From assembly GCA_963836605.1 (NCBI GenBank), contig CAWIKB010000014.1, forward strand, positions 248,001 to 312,000: a stretch of DNA of 64,000 nucleotides. Direction: 5' to 3'. This DNA is from Bog-473 sp963836605 (GTDB lineage: Bacteria > Actinomycetota > Acidimicrobiia > Acidimicrobiales > RAAP-2). Position 1 is the stretch's first letter. Each line of letters opens with the position of its first letter. Shown here one piece after another: positions 41,218 through 49,853 of this stretch. The notes under the pieces are model-generated. The model was not told where the DNA came from, made no database searches, and saw only the letters and a program-made list of their open reading frames with translations. The position numbers were made by a program, and so were the translations under genes.

Positions 41218-42179
41218 ATGAGCGCACACGGAGCCGTTGCCGGCCCCGAAGAGGTGGAGGAGGTGCGCCCGGCGGGGACGTACCGGCTTTCGCACCTGCG
41301 CGCGCTCGAGGCCCAGGCGGTCCACATCCTGCGCGAGGTGGCGGCCGAGTTCGAACGGCCGGTGCTGCTCTTCAGCGGCGGCAAGGACTCCATCGTCATG
41401 CTCCACCTGGCCAGCAAGGCCTTCTGGCCGGGTCCGGTGCCCTTCCCGGTCCTCCACGTCGACACCGGGCGGAACTTCAGCGAGGTCCTCGAGTTCCGGG
41501 ACCGGCACGTGGGCGAGTTGGGGGTCAAGCTGCTGGTGGCCAGCGTCCAGGAGGACATCGACGCCGGTCGCACCACCGAGCTCGGCGGGGCCCGCGCCAC
41601 CAGGAACCGCCTCCAGACGCCCACCCTCCTGCGGGCCATACGCTCGGGCGGCTTCGATGCCGTCTTCGGGGGGCGCGCCGTGACGAGGAGAAGGCCAGGG
41701 CGAAGGAGCGCATCTTCAGCTTCCGCGACGAGTTCGGCCAGTGGGACCCCAAGAAGCAACGGCCCGAGTTGTGGAACCTCTACAACGGTCGCCACCACAA
41801 GGGGGAGCACATCCGGGTCTTCCCCCTGTCCAACTGGACCGAATTGGACGTGTGGCAGTACATCAACGAGGAGCGCATCGACGTCCCGCCCATCTACTTC
41901 GCCCACCGGCGGCCGGTGGTCCAGCGCGACGCCATGTTGATGGCCATCACCGAACACCTCTCGCCCGAGAGCGGCGAGGAGGTCTTCGAGGCCCTGGTGC
42001 GCTTCCGCACCGTGGGCGACGCCGACTGCACCGGATGCGTCGAGTCGACCGCCGACTCGGTGGTGGCCATCATCACCGAGGTGGCGGCCACCAGGTTGAC
42101 CGAGCGGGGAGCGACCAGGGCCGACGACCGGATCTCCGAGGCCGGCATGGAGGATCGCAAGCGCGAGGGGTACTTCTAA
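41218..42179 (+). CDS. cysD: Sulfate adenylyltransferase subunit 2 (one frame break in a G run)
   Basis: ATP sulfurylase catalytic subunit that makes APS from sulfate and ATP together with CysN. The PP-loop is LLFSGGKDSIVMLHL near residue 52; LHVDTGRNFSEVLEFRD and RNRLQTPTLLRAI follow. At 41668-41673 six G occur where seven are needed to read FGGARRDEEKARAKERIF; downstream the next frame gives FRDEFGQWDPKKQRPELWN to TAA 42177-42179. A one-base homopolymer loss is the direct explanation. The ATG of cysNC abuts the stop. At ~320 codons it is full length. Confidence 0.92.
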
Positions 42180-44036
42180 ATGGCCGAGCTCCTTCGCCTG
42201 GCCACGGCCGGGTCCGTTGACGACGGCAAGTCGACTCTCATCGGTCGCCTCCTGTACGACGCCAAGGCGATTTTCGAGGATCAGCTCGAATCGATCCGCC
42301 TGACCAGCGAGCAGCGGGGCTCGTCGGAGACCGACCTGGCCCTCTTGACCGACGGCCTGCGGGCCGAGCGCGAGCAGGGCATCACCATCGACGTGGCCTA
42401 CCGCTACTTCGCCACCCCCAAGCGCAAGTTCATCATCGCCGACACCCCCGGGCACACCGAGTACACCCGCAACATGGTGACCGGTGCATCGAGCGCACAC
42501 CTGGCCCTGATCCTGGTCGACGCCCGGAACGGCGTGGTCGAGCAGACCCGCCGTCACGCCTTCCTCTCCTCCATGCTCGGCATCCCGCACATGGTGGTCT
42601 GCGTCAACAAAATGGACCTGGTCGATTGGGACCAGTCCCGGTTCGAGGCCATCAAGGCCGACTTCATGGAGTTCGCCGCCCGCCTCAACGTCCAGGACAT
42701 CACCTTCATCCCGGTCTCCGCCCTCAGGGGCGACAACGTGGTGCACCGGTCGGAGAACCTGTGGTGGTACCAGGGCTCGCCCTTGCTCTCGTACCTCGAG
42801 ACGGTCTACATCGGCAGCGACGAGAACCTCATCGACCCCCGCTTCCCGGTCCAGTACGTGATCCGCACCCAGAGCGCCGAGAACCCCGACTTCCGCGGCT
42901 ATGCCGGCACGGTGGCCAGCGGCGTGCTGCGAACCGGCGACGAGGTTCTGGTCCTCCCCTCGGGCACGACGTCGCGCATCGCCGCCATCGCCACGCCGGA
43001 CGGCGAGGTCACCGAGGCCTTTCCGCCCATGGCCGTGGTCATCACCCTGACCGACGACGTCGCGGTGTCACGGGGCGACGTGCTGTGCCGTCCCAACAAC
43101 CGGCCCAACGTGACCGCGGACATCGAGGCCACGGTGTGCTGGATGGACGAGCGCTCGACGCTCTCGGTCGGTGCCTCCTACCTGGTCAAGCACACCACCC
43201 GCACCGTGCGGGCCCTGGTCCAGTCCATGCAGTACCGCCTCGAGATCAACGGGCTCCACCGTGACGACGCCGCCCAGTCCCTGGCCCTCAATGAGATCGG
43301 TCGGGTCCACCTGCGCTGCACCGAGCCCCTCGCCGTCGACGACTACGGCACCAATCGATCGACCGGGAGCTTCATCCTCATCGACCCGGTCACCAACGGG
43401 ACGGTCGGGGCCGGGGTGATCCGTGCCATCGCGGCCGCCCACGCCAGCCCCAACGTCGTCCTCCACGCGGGCCAGCTCACCCGGGAGCGCCGCTACGCCG
43501 CCCTGGGCACCGCCGGGGCCACGGTGCTGTTCACCGGGCTCTCGGGCTCGGGCAAGTCGACCATCGCCGCCGCCGTCGAGGAGGACCTGGTCAACCGCGG
43601 CCGGCCCGCCTTCATGCTCGACGGCGACAATCTCCGTCACGGCATCTGCGGCGACCTCGGGTTCTCGGACAAGGACCGTACGGAGAACGTGCGACGGGCC
43701 GGAGAGGTCGCCAAGATGTTCGCCGAATCCGGGTCCGTGGCCTTGATCTCCCTCATCAGCCCCTGCGCGGCCGACCGCAGCGTCATCCGTACCCTGCACG
43801 AGGAGGCCGGGCTCCCGTTCATCGAGGTGTTCCTCGACACGCCGATGGAGGAGTGCGAACGCCGCGATCCCAAGGGCCTCTACGCCCGGGCCCGGGCCGG
43901 GCAGCTGCCCGGGTTCACCGGCATCGACGGCACCTATGAGAAGCCCGAGGACGCCGAACTGGTACTGCAACCCGAGTCGGGGACCATCGCCGAACAAGCG
44001 GGCCTGGTGATCTCGTTGCTGGGTCCGCCCGGCTAA
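42180..44036 (+). CDS. cysNC: Bifunctional sulfate adenylyltransferase GTPase subunit / adenylylsulfate kinase
   Basis: A fusion of CysN (EF-Tu-like GTPase that drives APS formation) and CysC (APS kinase that yields PAPS). The GTPase has GSVDDGKSTLIGRLLYD (G1), DTPGHTEYTRNMVTGAS (G3) and VNKMDLVDW (G4) in residues 1-~430. The kinase begins near residue 440 with LFTGLSGSGKSTIAAAVEE, then MLDGDNLRHGICGDLGFS and DPKGLYARARAGQLPGFTGI. 618 residues is normal for the fusion. It directly follows cysD. PAPS production implies assimilatory reduction via PAPS or sulfated products. Confidence 0.96.
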   Translation: MAELLRLATAGSVDDGKSTLIGRLLYDAKAIFEDQLESIRLTSEQRGSSETDLALLTDGLRAEREQGITIDVAYRYFATPKRKFIIADTPGHTEYTRNMVTGASSAHLALILVDARNGVVEQTRRHAFLSSMLGIPHMVVCVNKMDLVDWDQSRFEAIKADFMEFAARLNVQDITFIPVSALRGDNVVHRSENLWWYQGSPLLSYLETVYIGSDENLIDPRFPVQYVIRTQSAENPDFRGYAGTVASGVLRTGDEVLVLPSGTTSRIAAIATPDGEVTEAFPPMAVVITLTDDVAVSRGDVLCRPNNRPNVTADIEATVCWMDERSTLSVGASYLVKHTTRTVRALVQSMQYRLEINGLHRDDAAQSLALNEIGRVHLRCTEPLAVDDYGTNRSTGSFILIDPVTNGTVGAGVIRAIAAAHASPNVVLHAGQLTRERRYAALGTAGATVLFTGLSGSGKSTIAAAVEEDLVNRGRPAFMLDGDNLRHGICGDLGFSDKDRTENVRRAGEVAKMFAESGSVALISLISPCAADRSVIRTLHEEAGLPFIEVFLDTPMEECERRDPKGLYARARAGQLPGFTGIDGTYEKPEDAELVLQPESGTIAEQAGLVISLLGPPG

Positions 44037-44065
44037 CTCCGCCCGGCTAACTCCGCCCGGCTAAA
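44024..44065 (+). repeat. 14-bp tandem repeat across the cysNC stop codon
   Basis: TCCGCCCGGCTAAC is repeated three times (44024, 44038, 44052; last base differs). The TAA stop of cysNC is in the first copy and recurs in each. Beyond it, AAAGGGGG...GCCCGCC motifs recur at about 44063, 44086 and 44105. A replication-slippage origin is likely. Confidence 0.85.
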
Positions 44066-44118
44066 GGGGGGGAGCCCGCCTTTCCAAAGGGGGACAGGCC
44101 CGCCAAAGGGGGGACAAG

Positions 44119-44124
44119 TACGGT
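44119..44124 (+). promoter_or_regulatory. -10 hexamer TACGGT, leaderless start of the propeller gene
   Basis: TACGGT ends 8 nt before GTG 44133. Confidence 0.45.
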
Positions 44125-44132
44125 GCTCGGGC

Positions 44133-45267
44133 GTGTCGAGCCCGCAATTTCCCACGGAGCGACGCCAGCGGCGCGTGGCCCAGAGCCACGCTGACCGGCA
44201 ACGCCGTCACGAGGCGCACGCGGCGTCCGTCCGGTCGGGCCGCCGGAGGCGTTGGGGCAGGATGGCCGCCGGGATCCTCGTCCTCGGCCTCGCGGCAGCC
44301 CTCGTCGCTCTCCTGCTCGTGGGCTCCGACCCAGGGCCGGCGCCGGGGCCGAGCCATCTCGCCGCCAGCATCGTGGCGCGCCTGCCGGCGGCATCGGCGG
44401 TGGTGGACGGCGTGGACGGCGCGGACGGCGTGGACGGCGCGGACGGCGTGGACGGCGCGGCGGGCTCCGACGGCTCCGACGGCTCGGCCTGGGTGACCGA
44501 CGACCTCCAGAATCGCCTGGTCCGCTTCGATACCTCGAACGGGAAACGGCTGGCCTCCGTCTCGCTGCCGGGGCGCCCGGCGGCCATGGTCCAGGCCGGT
44601 TCGGACCTCTGGGTGGCCAGCATGGTCACCAACACGGTCGAGGAAGTGGCGGTGCCCTCCCTGCGGGTCATCCGCACCGTGGCGGTCCCGGCCGGTCCCA
44701 CCGGCTTTGCCGCCCTCGACGGCCGGCTCTGGGTGACCTCGCTCACCGCGGGTGTGGTCGAGCGCGCTGAACCCGACGACGGGGCAGCTCGGCCTCCCGG
44801 TGCCGGTGCCCGGCGGCGCGGTGCGCATCGCGGCGGGCTTCGGGGCCCTGTGGGTGACCGGCACCACCGATGCGCTCACCGAGATCCAGCCGGGGTCGGG
44901 CGCGACCGCCCCGGTGCTCCATGCGCTCAAGGTCGGCTCGGGCCCGATCGGGGTGGCCACCGGCGACGGCTCGGTGTGGGTGGCCGACGCAGCGGGCGGC
45001 AACGTGGTCCGGGTGGATCCGGCCACCCGGACGATCAGCCACACCTATCGGACCGGCGGGGACCCGCTGGCGGTCGTGGTGGCCGGGGCCAGGGTATGGG
45101 TGGCCGACGGATCGGCCGACACCCTGCGCACCGTCTTCCCCACCCCGGGGTTGAAGCCAATCGATCTGGCATGCGCCCCCCGGGAGCTCATCGCGGTCCA
45201 GGGCGGCGTGTGGGTGGCGGCGGCCAATCCGGGCCGGGTGCTCTCGGTCAGAGCCGCCGCTGGGTGA
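44133..45267 (+). CDS. Membrane-anchored beta-propeller protein with a collagen-like stalk (one frame break)
   Basis: An extracytoplasmic propeller of the Vgb/YncE/NHL sort, with a basic N-terminus, one membrane helix (MAAGILVLGLAAALVALLLV), a stalk of Gly-X-Y triplets (GVDGADGVDGADGVDGAAG, then SDGSDGS) and repeated blades of the form G-x-LWV (GSDLWVAS, DGRLWVTS, FGALWVTG, DGSVWVAD, GARVWVAD, GGVWVAA). The frame changes near 44759: GVV in the first frame is followed by SALNPTTGQLG in the next, so one base is extra. Enzymatic activity is not implied; such proteins often bind ligands or peptidoglycan. The 3' end overlaps the convergent HAD gene by 20 bp. Confidence 0.65.
44403..44465 (+). repeat. 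9-bp tandem repeat coding the Gly-X-Y stalk
   Basis: Seven units of G(T/C)GGACGGC alternate GTGGACGGC and GCGGACGGC; the last is GCGGCGGGC. They encode V-D-G and A-D-G triplets. Length variation in steps of three residues would keep the frame. Confidence 0.9.
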
Positions 45268-45964
45268 AAGCCGGTGACGCCGTCAGGATGCCCGTGACCC
45301 GTGCGGTCTCGGTCAGGTCCTCGAGAACGGCGTCCGCCCCCAGCACCTCGAGGTCAGCCCGGTCGTGGCGCCCGGTGGCGACGAGCAGGCAGTGAGCCTC
45401 GCCGGCCTGGGCGCACTCGAGGTCCCGAGGGGTGTCGCCGACGACCCAGGTTTCCCCGGGGCGATAGGTGGCGCCACGGAGATCCACTTGCCGCTGCCAT
45501 GCCTCCGGGAGCAGCCGGCGCCGGTCCGAGTACTCGCCGCCATAGGCACCGGCGTCCAGATCGAGGAAGCGGTCGAGGCCGAAGGCGGACAGCTTGGCCC
45601 GGGCGTTCGGGGCGATGTTGCCGGTCAGGACGGTCTGCTCCACCCCGTCGATCGTGGCCAGCGCCCCGAGCACCTCCGCCGCGCCGGGGCAGGCGTAACC
45701 CTCCGCCGCCATCTGCTCCACCCGCGCCGCCAGTTCCTGCTCGAGATGGTGCAGGACCAGGGGGATGAGCGTCGGATCTTCACGGCCCTCCATGGCCAGG
45801 TATTCCTCGACGATCCGACGGTCGGTCTTGCCGCTCATGACCACGCGGGCCCGGGGCCGTTGGCCGAGGACCCGCTCAAGGGCCAGGTCGAACACCGCCG
45901 CGCCGACGTCGCCGCTGCGGACCAGCGTCCCGTCGATGTCCCACAGGATGAGTCGCCTCGTCAC
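45248..45964 (-). CDS. HAD-superfamily hydrolase (phosphoglycolate phosphatase-like)
   Basis: Predicted phosphatase of the haloacid dehalogenase fold. Motif I is LILWDIDGTLVRSG (nucleophile Asp and acid Asp), motif II TVLTGN, and motif IV VVGDTPRDLECAQ with a helical cap between. GTG 45964 is chosen because the protein then starts 10 residues before motif I as usual; upstream in-frame codons are not credible. At 238 residues it is full length. Substrate not predictable. It follows the small unknown gene by 28 bp and is probably co-transcribed. Confidence 0.85.
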   Translation of the reverse strand: MTRRLILWDIDGTLVRSGDVGAAVFDLALERVLGQRPRARVVMSGKTDRRIVEEYLAMEGREDPTLIPLVLHHLEQELAARVEQMAAEGYACPGAAEVLGALATIDGVEQTVLTGNIAPNARAKLSAFGLDRFLDLDAGAYGGEYSDRRRLLPEAWQRQVDLRGATYRPGETWVVGDTPRDLECAQAGEAHCLLVATGRHDRADLEVLGADAVLEDLTETARVTGILTASPAFTQRRL

Positions 45965-45992
45965 GGTGACGTCGCAGGCCGGCGCCCCGGCC

Positions 45993-46238
45993 TCACGCTC
46001 GGCGGACCAGTCCGAGCAGCTTGGCCTGTTCGCTCTTGGTCTCGACGCGGTACCGATCGAAGTCTTCGCCGACCCGCACGTCGGCATGCATCCCCGACGG
46101 GTCCTGGTGAAAGTGCAGGAACGCCCTCGAGCCGCGGTAGAAGACGCCGCGCTTCTTCTCGACCAGGGAAGGTACCGCCCGGAGCTCCTCCAAGAGAGGT
46201 TCGATGCTGTCGAGCGCCTCGGGTCCGGCGTGCTTCAT
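45993..46238 (-). CDS. Small conserved-looking protein of unknown function
   Basis: An 81-residue protein without membrane segments. The sequence PLLEELRAVPSLVEKKRGVF and SRAFLHFHQDPSGMHADVRV suggests a compact alpha/beta fold with an aromatic/histidine cluster (AFLHFHQD). I do not recognise a named family. ATG 46238 is supported by TACGCT 8 nt upstream (leaderless). It lies between mce and the HAD gene on the same strand but has its own promoter. Confidence 0.65.
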   Translation of the reverse strand: MKHAGPEALDSIEPLLEELRAVPSLVEKKRGVFYRGSRAFLHFHQDPSGMHADVRVGEDFDRYRVETKSEQAKLLGLVRRA

Positions 46239-46246
46239 CACGCACG

Positions 46247-46252
46247 AGCGTA
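46247..46252 (-). promoter_or_regulatory. -10 hexamer TACGCT, leaderless start of the small gene
   Basis: TACGCT ends 8 nt before ATG 46238, in the 40-bp gap after mce. Confidence 0.5.
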
Positions 46253-46278
46253 CCGAGCAGGAGCGTGGCCAGACGGAG

Positions 46279-46689
46279 TTACTCCTGCACCAGCTCGATG
46301 AGGGTGCCGAACGAGGTCTTGGGATGGACGAAGGCCACCGTCGTCCCCCGAGACCCCGGCCGGGGTGCCTCGTCAATGACCCGCCCCCCGGCGTCTTTGA
46401 CCGATTGCAGGGCGACGGCGCAGTCGGCCACCCGGTACCCGATGTGGTGCAACCCCTCCCCCTTGCTGGCCAGGTACTTGGCCACCGGGGAGTCGTCGCG
46501 GGTAGGGGTCAGCAGCTGCACGTAGGAGTCGGCCACCTTGAGCAGAGCCTCCTCGACGCCGTCGGACTCGACCCGCTCGCGGTGGTCCACGGTGGCGCCG
46601 AAGACCTCGGCGTACCAGGCGATGGCCGCCTCGAGGTCGTTGACGGCGATGGCCACGTGGTCGATCTCGGTCAAAAGGTCGTCAGTCAT
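46279..46689 (-). CDS. mce: Methylmalonyl-CoA (ethylmalonyl-CoA) epimerase
   Basis: Interconverts the 2R and 2S forms of methylmalonyl-CoA and, in the ethylmalonyl-CoA pathway, ethylmalonyl-CoA. The 136-residue vicinal-oxygen-chelate protein shows both metal-binding halves: IDHVAIAVNDLEAAIAWY with the first His, and GLHHIGYRVAD plus GTLIELVQE with the later His and Glu. ATG 46689 overlaps the ccr stop by 4 nt (ATGA), so its translation is coupled to ccr, pointing to ethylmalonyl-CoA as a substrate. Confidence 0.93.
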   Translation of the reverse strand: MTDDLLTEIDHVAIAVNDLEAAIAWYAEVFGATVDHRERVESDGVEEALLKVADSYVQLLTPTRDDSPVAKYLASKGEGLHHIGYRVADCAVALQSVKDAGGRVIDEAPRPGSRGTTVAFVHPKTSFGTLIELVQE

Positions 46690-48026
46690 ACCCCGTGCCT
46701 CCGGAACAAGGTGATGCGGTCCTCACCGACCCGGGCCCGGAACTCGGGGTCGTCGATACCCAGTCCCTCGGCGGGGGCCAGGCAGAGCACACCGATCTTG
46801 CCTTCGTGCAGGTTGTGGTGCACCTGGTAGGCCGCCTCGCCCACCTGGTCCAGGGGGTAGACGGCGGAGAGCGGCGGCAGGACCTTGCCGTCGTAGACCA
46901 GCTGGTTGGCGTCCCAGGCCTCGCGGTAGTTGGCGAAATGGGACCCCTTGATGGTCTTGAGCTTCATCCAGAGGTGGCGGTTGTCGTACTCGATCATGTA
47001 GCCCGAGGTGGCGGCGCAGGTCACGATGGTGCCGCCCCGCTTGCAGGCGAAGACCGAGGCCCCCATGGTCTGGCGCCCCGGGTGCTCGAAGACGATCTCG
47101 GGCTCGGCCCCGACCAGGCCCCGGATGTCCTTGCCGAAGCGGCGCCACTCCGACTCGTCCTGGGTGTGCTCGTCGGCCCAGAATCTGTAGTTCGCCTCCC
47201 GGCGGTCGATGACCGCCTCGACCCCCAGGTCGTTGAGGAGGGCGACCTTCTCGGGCGAGGAGACCACACCGATGGGCGTGCCGCCACCGTTGAGGACGTG
47301 CTGCACGGCGAAACTGCCCAGCCCGCCGCTGGCCCCCCAGACCAGGACCTTGTCGCCCTGGGTCATCCGGGCCCCGTTGGGCGAGACCAGCATGCGGTAG
47401 GCGGTGGAGTTGCACAGGGCGTTGACGGCCGCTTCCTCCCAGCTCAGGTGGGCCGGTTTGGGCATGAGCTGGTTGGCCTTGACCACGGCGATGTCGGCCA
47501 GGCCGCCGAAGTTCGACTCGAAGCCCCAGATGCGCTGGTTGGCCGCCAGCATGGAGTCGTCGTGGGCCGACGGGTCCTGGTCGTCCACGTAGTTGCAGTG
47601 CACGGTGATCTTGTCGCCGGTCTTCCAGTTCCGCACAGTCGAGCCGGTGCGCAGCACCACGCCGGCGGCGTCCGAGCCGACCACGTGGTAGTCGAGGGCG
47701 TGACGGGCGGCCCACGGGCCCTCCTTGGCCAGCCGGTCCAGGAAGCCGAAGGTGGGCAGCGGCTCGAAGATGGAGGTCCACACCGTGTTGAAGTTGATGG
47801 AGGAGGCCATCACCGCGATGTAGGCCTCGTCGGGGGCCAGCTCGGGCAGCGGTACGTCCTCGACGTGCAGTGACTTGCGGGGGTCCTTGTCCGAGGACTC
47901 CATGCCGTCGAACATCGCGGTCTCCGAGCGGCGCACCACGGCCGCCCGGTAGACCTCGGGCAGGGGCAGGGCGGCCAGCTCATCAGCCGGGGCACCAGCA
48001 AGAACAGCACTCAGGAGGTCGCTCAT
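46686..48026 (-). CDS. ccr: Crotonyl-CoA carboxylase/reductase
   Basis: NADPH-dependent reductive carboxylation of crotonyl-CoA to ethylmalonyl-CoA, the key step of the ethylmalonyl-CoA pathway. It is a 446-residue medium-chain dehydrogenase/reductase. It has the Ccr-specific N-terminal extension, SSINFNTVW, WGFESNFGGLAD, the NADPH motif VWGASGGLGSFAVQ and DNRHLWMKLKTIKGSHFANY. The Asn of INFN, the Phe-Glu of GFE and the His of NRHLW fit the residues known to bind CO2 in the Kitasatospora enzyme. ATG 48026 is preferred to ATG 48032 since TATCGT ends 8 nt before it. Divergent from the thiolase gene. Confidence 0.94.
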   Translation of the reverse strand: MSDLLSAVLAGAPADELAALPLPEVYRAAVVRRSETAMFDGMESSDKDPRKSLHVEDVPLPELAPDEAYIAVMASSINFNTVWTSIFEPLPTFGFLDRLAKEGPWAARHALDYHVVGSDAAGVVLRTGSTVRNWKTGDKITVHCNYVDDQDPSAHDDSMLAANQRIWGFESNFGGLADIAVVKANQLMPKPAHLSWEEAAVNALCNSTAYRMLVSPNGARMTQGDKVLVWGASGGLGSFAVQHVLNGGGTPIGVVSSPEKVALLNDLGVEAVIDRREANYRFWADEHTQDESEWRRFGKDIRGLVGAEPEIVFEHPGRQTMGASVFACKRGGTIVTCAATSGYMIEYDNRHLWMKLKTIKGSHFANYREAWDANQLVYDGKVLPPLSAVYPLDQVGEAAYQVHHNLHEGKIGVLCLAPAEGLGIDDPEFRARVGEDRITLFRRHGV

Positions 48027-48034
48027 AGCCATCG

Positions 48035-48040
48035 ACGATA
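48035..48040 (-). promoter_or_regulatory. -10 hexamer TATCGT, leaderless start of ccr
   Basis: TATCGT ends 8 nt before ATG 48026; only 64 bp separate it from the divergent thiolase start, so both may share regulation. Confidence 0.5.
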
Positions 48041-48104
48041 GTTGGCCAATAGGATGTGGTTTCCGTCCGGTAACTTCACCGGCTCAGAATCGGAGGTAGT
48101 GGTC

Positions 48105-49289
48105 ATGGCTGAGGCCGTCATCGTCGCAGGAGCTCGCACCCCCATCGGCAAGCTGTCCGGGGCACTGGCCGGCTTCTCCGCCATGGACCTGGGCGGCTTC
48201 GCCATCGCCGAGGCGCTTTCCCGGGCCGGCGTGTCCCCCGAGCAGGTCGACTATGTCCTCATGGGCCAGGTGCTCCAGGCCGGGCAGGGGCAGATCACCG
48301 CCCGCCAGGCTGCGGCCAAGGGCGGCGTCCCGATGTCGGTGCCGGCCAACACCATCAACAAGGTGTGCCTCTCGGGCCTCAATACGATCTACCTGGCCGA
48401 CCAGATGATCCGGGCCGGCGACGCCGAGATCGTGGTGGCGGGGGGCATGGACTCCATGACCCAGGCGCCGTACCTGCTGCCGGGGGCCCGCGCCGGCTAC
48501 CGCATCGGCGACGCCACCCTGGTCGACTCCATGATGTACGACGGGTTGACCGACGCGTTCGACCACATCGCCATGGGGCTGTCCACCGAGCAGTACAACG
48601 ACCAGACCGGCATCTCGCGCGAGCGCCAGGACGCCTTCGCCGCCGCCAGCCACGAGAAGGCGGCCGCCGCGGCCAAGGACGGCCGCCTGGGCGAGGAGAT
48701 CGTCGCCGTGAGCGTGCCCCAGCGCAAGGGTGACCCGTTGCTCTTCGAGACCGACGAGGGTGTGCGTCCCGGCACCACGGCCGAGGCGCTGGGCGCCCTC
48801 AAGCCCGCCTTCCGCAAAGACGGCACCATCACGGCCGGCAACGCCTCGCAGATCTCCGACGGGGGCGCCGCCGTGGTCGTCATGTCGGCGGACAGGGCGA
48901 AGGAGCTGAGCGTGACCCCGCTCGGGAAGATCGTGAGCTACGGCATGGTGGCCGGCCCGGACACCTCGCTGTTGCACCAGCCGTCGCGGGCCATCGCCAA
49001 GGCCGCCACCAAGGCCGGCATCGGCATCGACGCCATCGACCTCTTCGAGATCAACGAGGCCTTCGCCGCCGTGGGCCTGGCCTCGGCCGACGAACTCGGG
49101 ATCCCCGAGGGGAAGATCAACGTCAACGGAGGGGCCATCGCCCTGGGCCACCCGGTGGGAATGTCGGGGACCCGGGTGGCGCTCACCGCACTGCTCGAGC
49201 TGCGGCGCCGGGGTGCCCGCACGGCCGCCGTGGCCCTGTGCGGCGGCGGCGGGCAAGGCGACGCGGCCGTGCTCCGTACCCTGGGCTGA
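48105..49289 (+). CDS. Acetyl-CoA C-acetyltransferase (thiolase)
   Basis: Condenses two acetyl-CoA to acetoacetyl-CoA, or cleaves it. The 394-residue protein has the acylated cysteine in NTINKVCLSGLNTIYLAD, the catalytic His in GHPVGMSGTRVALTAL and the second Cys in ALCGGGGQGDA, so it is a complete biosynthetic-type thiolase. ATG 48105 has CGGAGGTAG 8-16 nt upstream; the frame is open upstream but lacks a site. Lying back to back with ccr, it is likely the first step of the ethylmalonyl-CoA route. Confidence 0.94.
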   Translation: MAEAVIVAGARTPIGKLSGALAGFSAMDLGGFAIAEALSRAGVSPEQVDYVLMGQVLQAGQGQITARQAAAKGGVPMSVPANTINKVCLSGLNTIYLADQMIRAGDAEIVVAGGMDSMTQAPYLLPGARAGYRIGDATLVDSMMYDGLTDAFDHIAMGLSTEQYNDQTGISRERQDAFAAASHEKAAAAAKDGRLGEEIVAVSVPQRKGDPLLFETDEGVRPGTTAEALGALKPAFRKDGTITAGNASQISDGGAAVVVMSADRAKELSVTPLGKIVSYGMVAGPDTSLLHQPSRAIAKAATKAGIGIDAIDLFEINEAFAAVGLASADELGIPEGKINVNGGAIALGHPVGMSGTRVALTALLELRRRGARTAAVALCGGGGQGDAAVLRTLG

Positions 49290-49292
49290 GCC

Positions 49293-49853
49293 CTACTTCT
49301 GCGCAAAGGGCGGGCTGGCAAAGCCCACCACGCGGGCGCCGCGGGCGCCCACCTTGGACCAGTGGTCGAGGGTGAAGCGGTAGACGCCCAGCGAGCAGGT
49401 GGGGAAGCCGCGCCGCGCCAGCAGATCGCGGCCCTTCTTGTCGTCGGACCGGACCAGGCCGTTGGCCAGCGCGTGGGCGGTCGGGTTGTGGCCCACCACC
49501 ATGACCGAGGTCACGCCGTCGTCCACCGAGCGGAGGTGCTCCAGCACGCCTTCGGGCTCGGCGCCGTAAAAGGCGGGAACGAACTCACAGGGCGGAGGTG
49601 TCGACAGTTCGGCCAGGACGAGCTCAGCCGTGGCGGTCGTCCGCACCGCCGGTGAGACCAACACGAGCTCGGGGAAGGGGATCTTCTCCAGGTGGAGTCG
49701 CCCCGGGTCGCCTCCGAGCACGTGACCCAGCGCCTTGGCATCCCGCCGTCCCCGGGGGGCCAGGACGCGGTCGAAGTCGGACCCGCCGGCCGGTGGGTCG
49801 GTGACCGTCTTGGCGTGACGGAGGAGCCAGAGGAACCGATGCCGCGGTGGCAT
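49293..49853 (-). CDS. SixA-type histidine phosphatase
   Basis: A 186-residue phosphohistidine phosphatase of the RHG superfamily. The catalytic motif is LWLLRHAKTV (Arg-His), with SPAVRTTATAELV and the second His in VMVVGHNPTAH. SixA dephosphorylates histidine phosphotransfer proteins in enterobacteria; related actinobacterial proteins have unclear targets. ATG 49853 shares a base with the aspartokinase stop (TGATG), so expression is coupled to ask. Convergent with the thiolase gene, 4 bp apart. Confidence 0.88.
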   Translation of the reverse strand: MPPRHRFLWLLRHAKTVTDPPAGGSDFDRVLAPRGRRDAKALGHVLGGDPGRLHLEKIPFPELVLVSPAVRTTATAELVLAELSTPPPCEFVPAFYGAEPEGVLEHLRSVDDGVTSVMVVGHNPTAHALANGLVRSDDKKGRDLLARRGFPTCSLGVYRFTLDHWSKVGARGARVVGFASPPFAQK

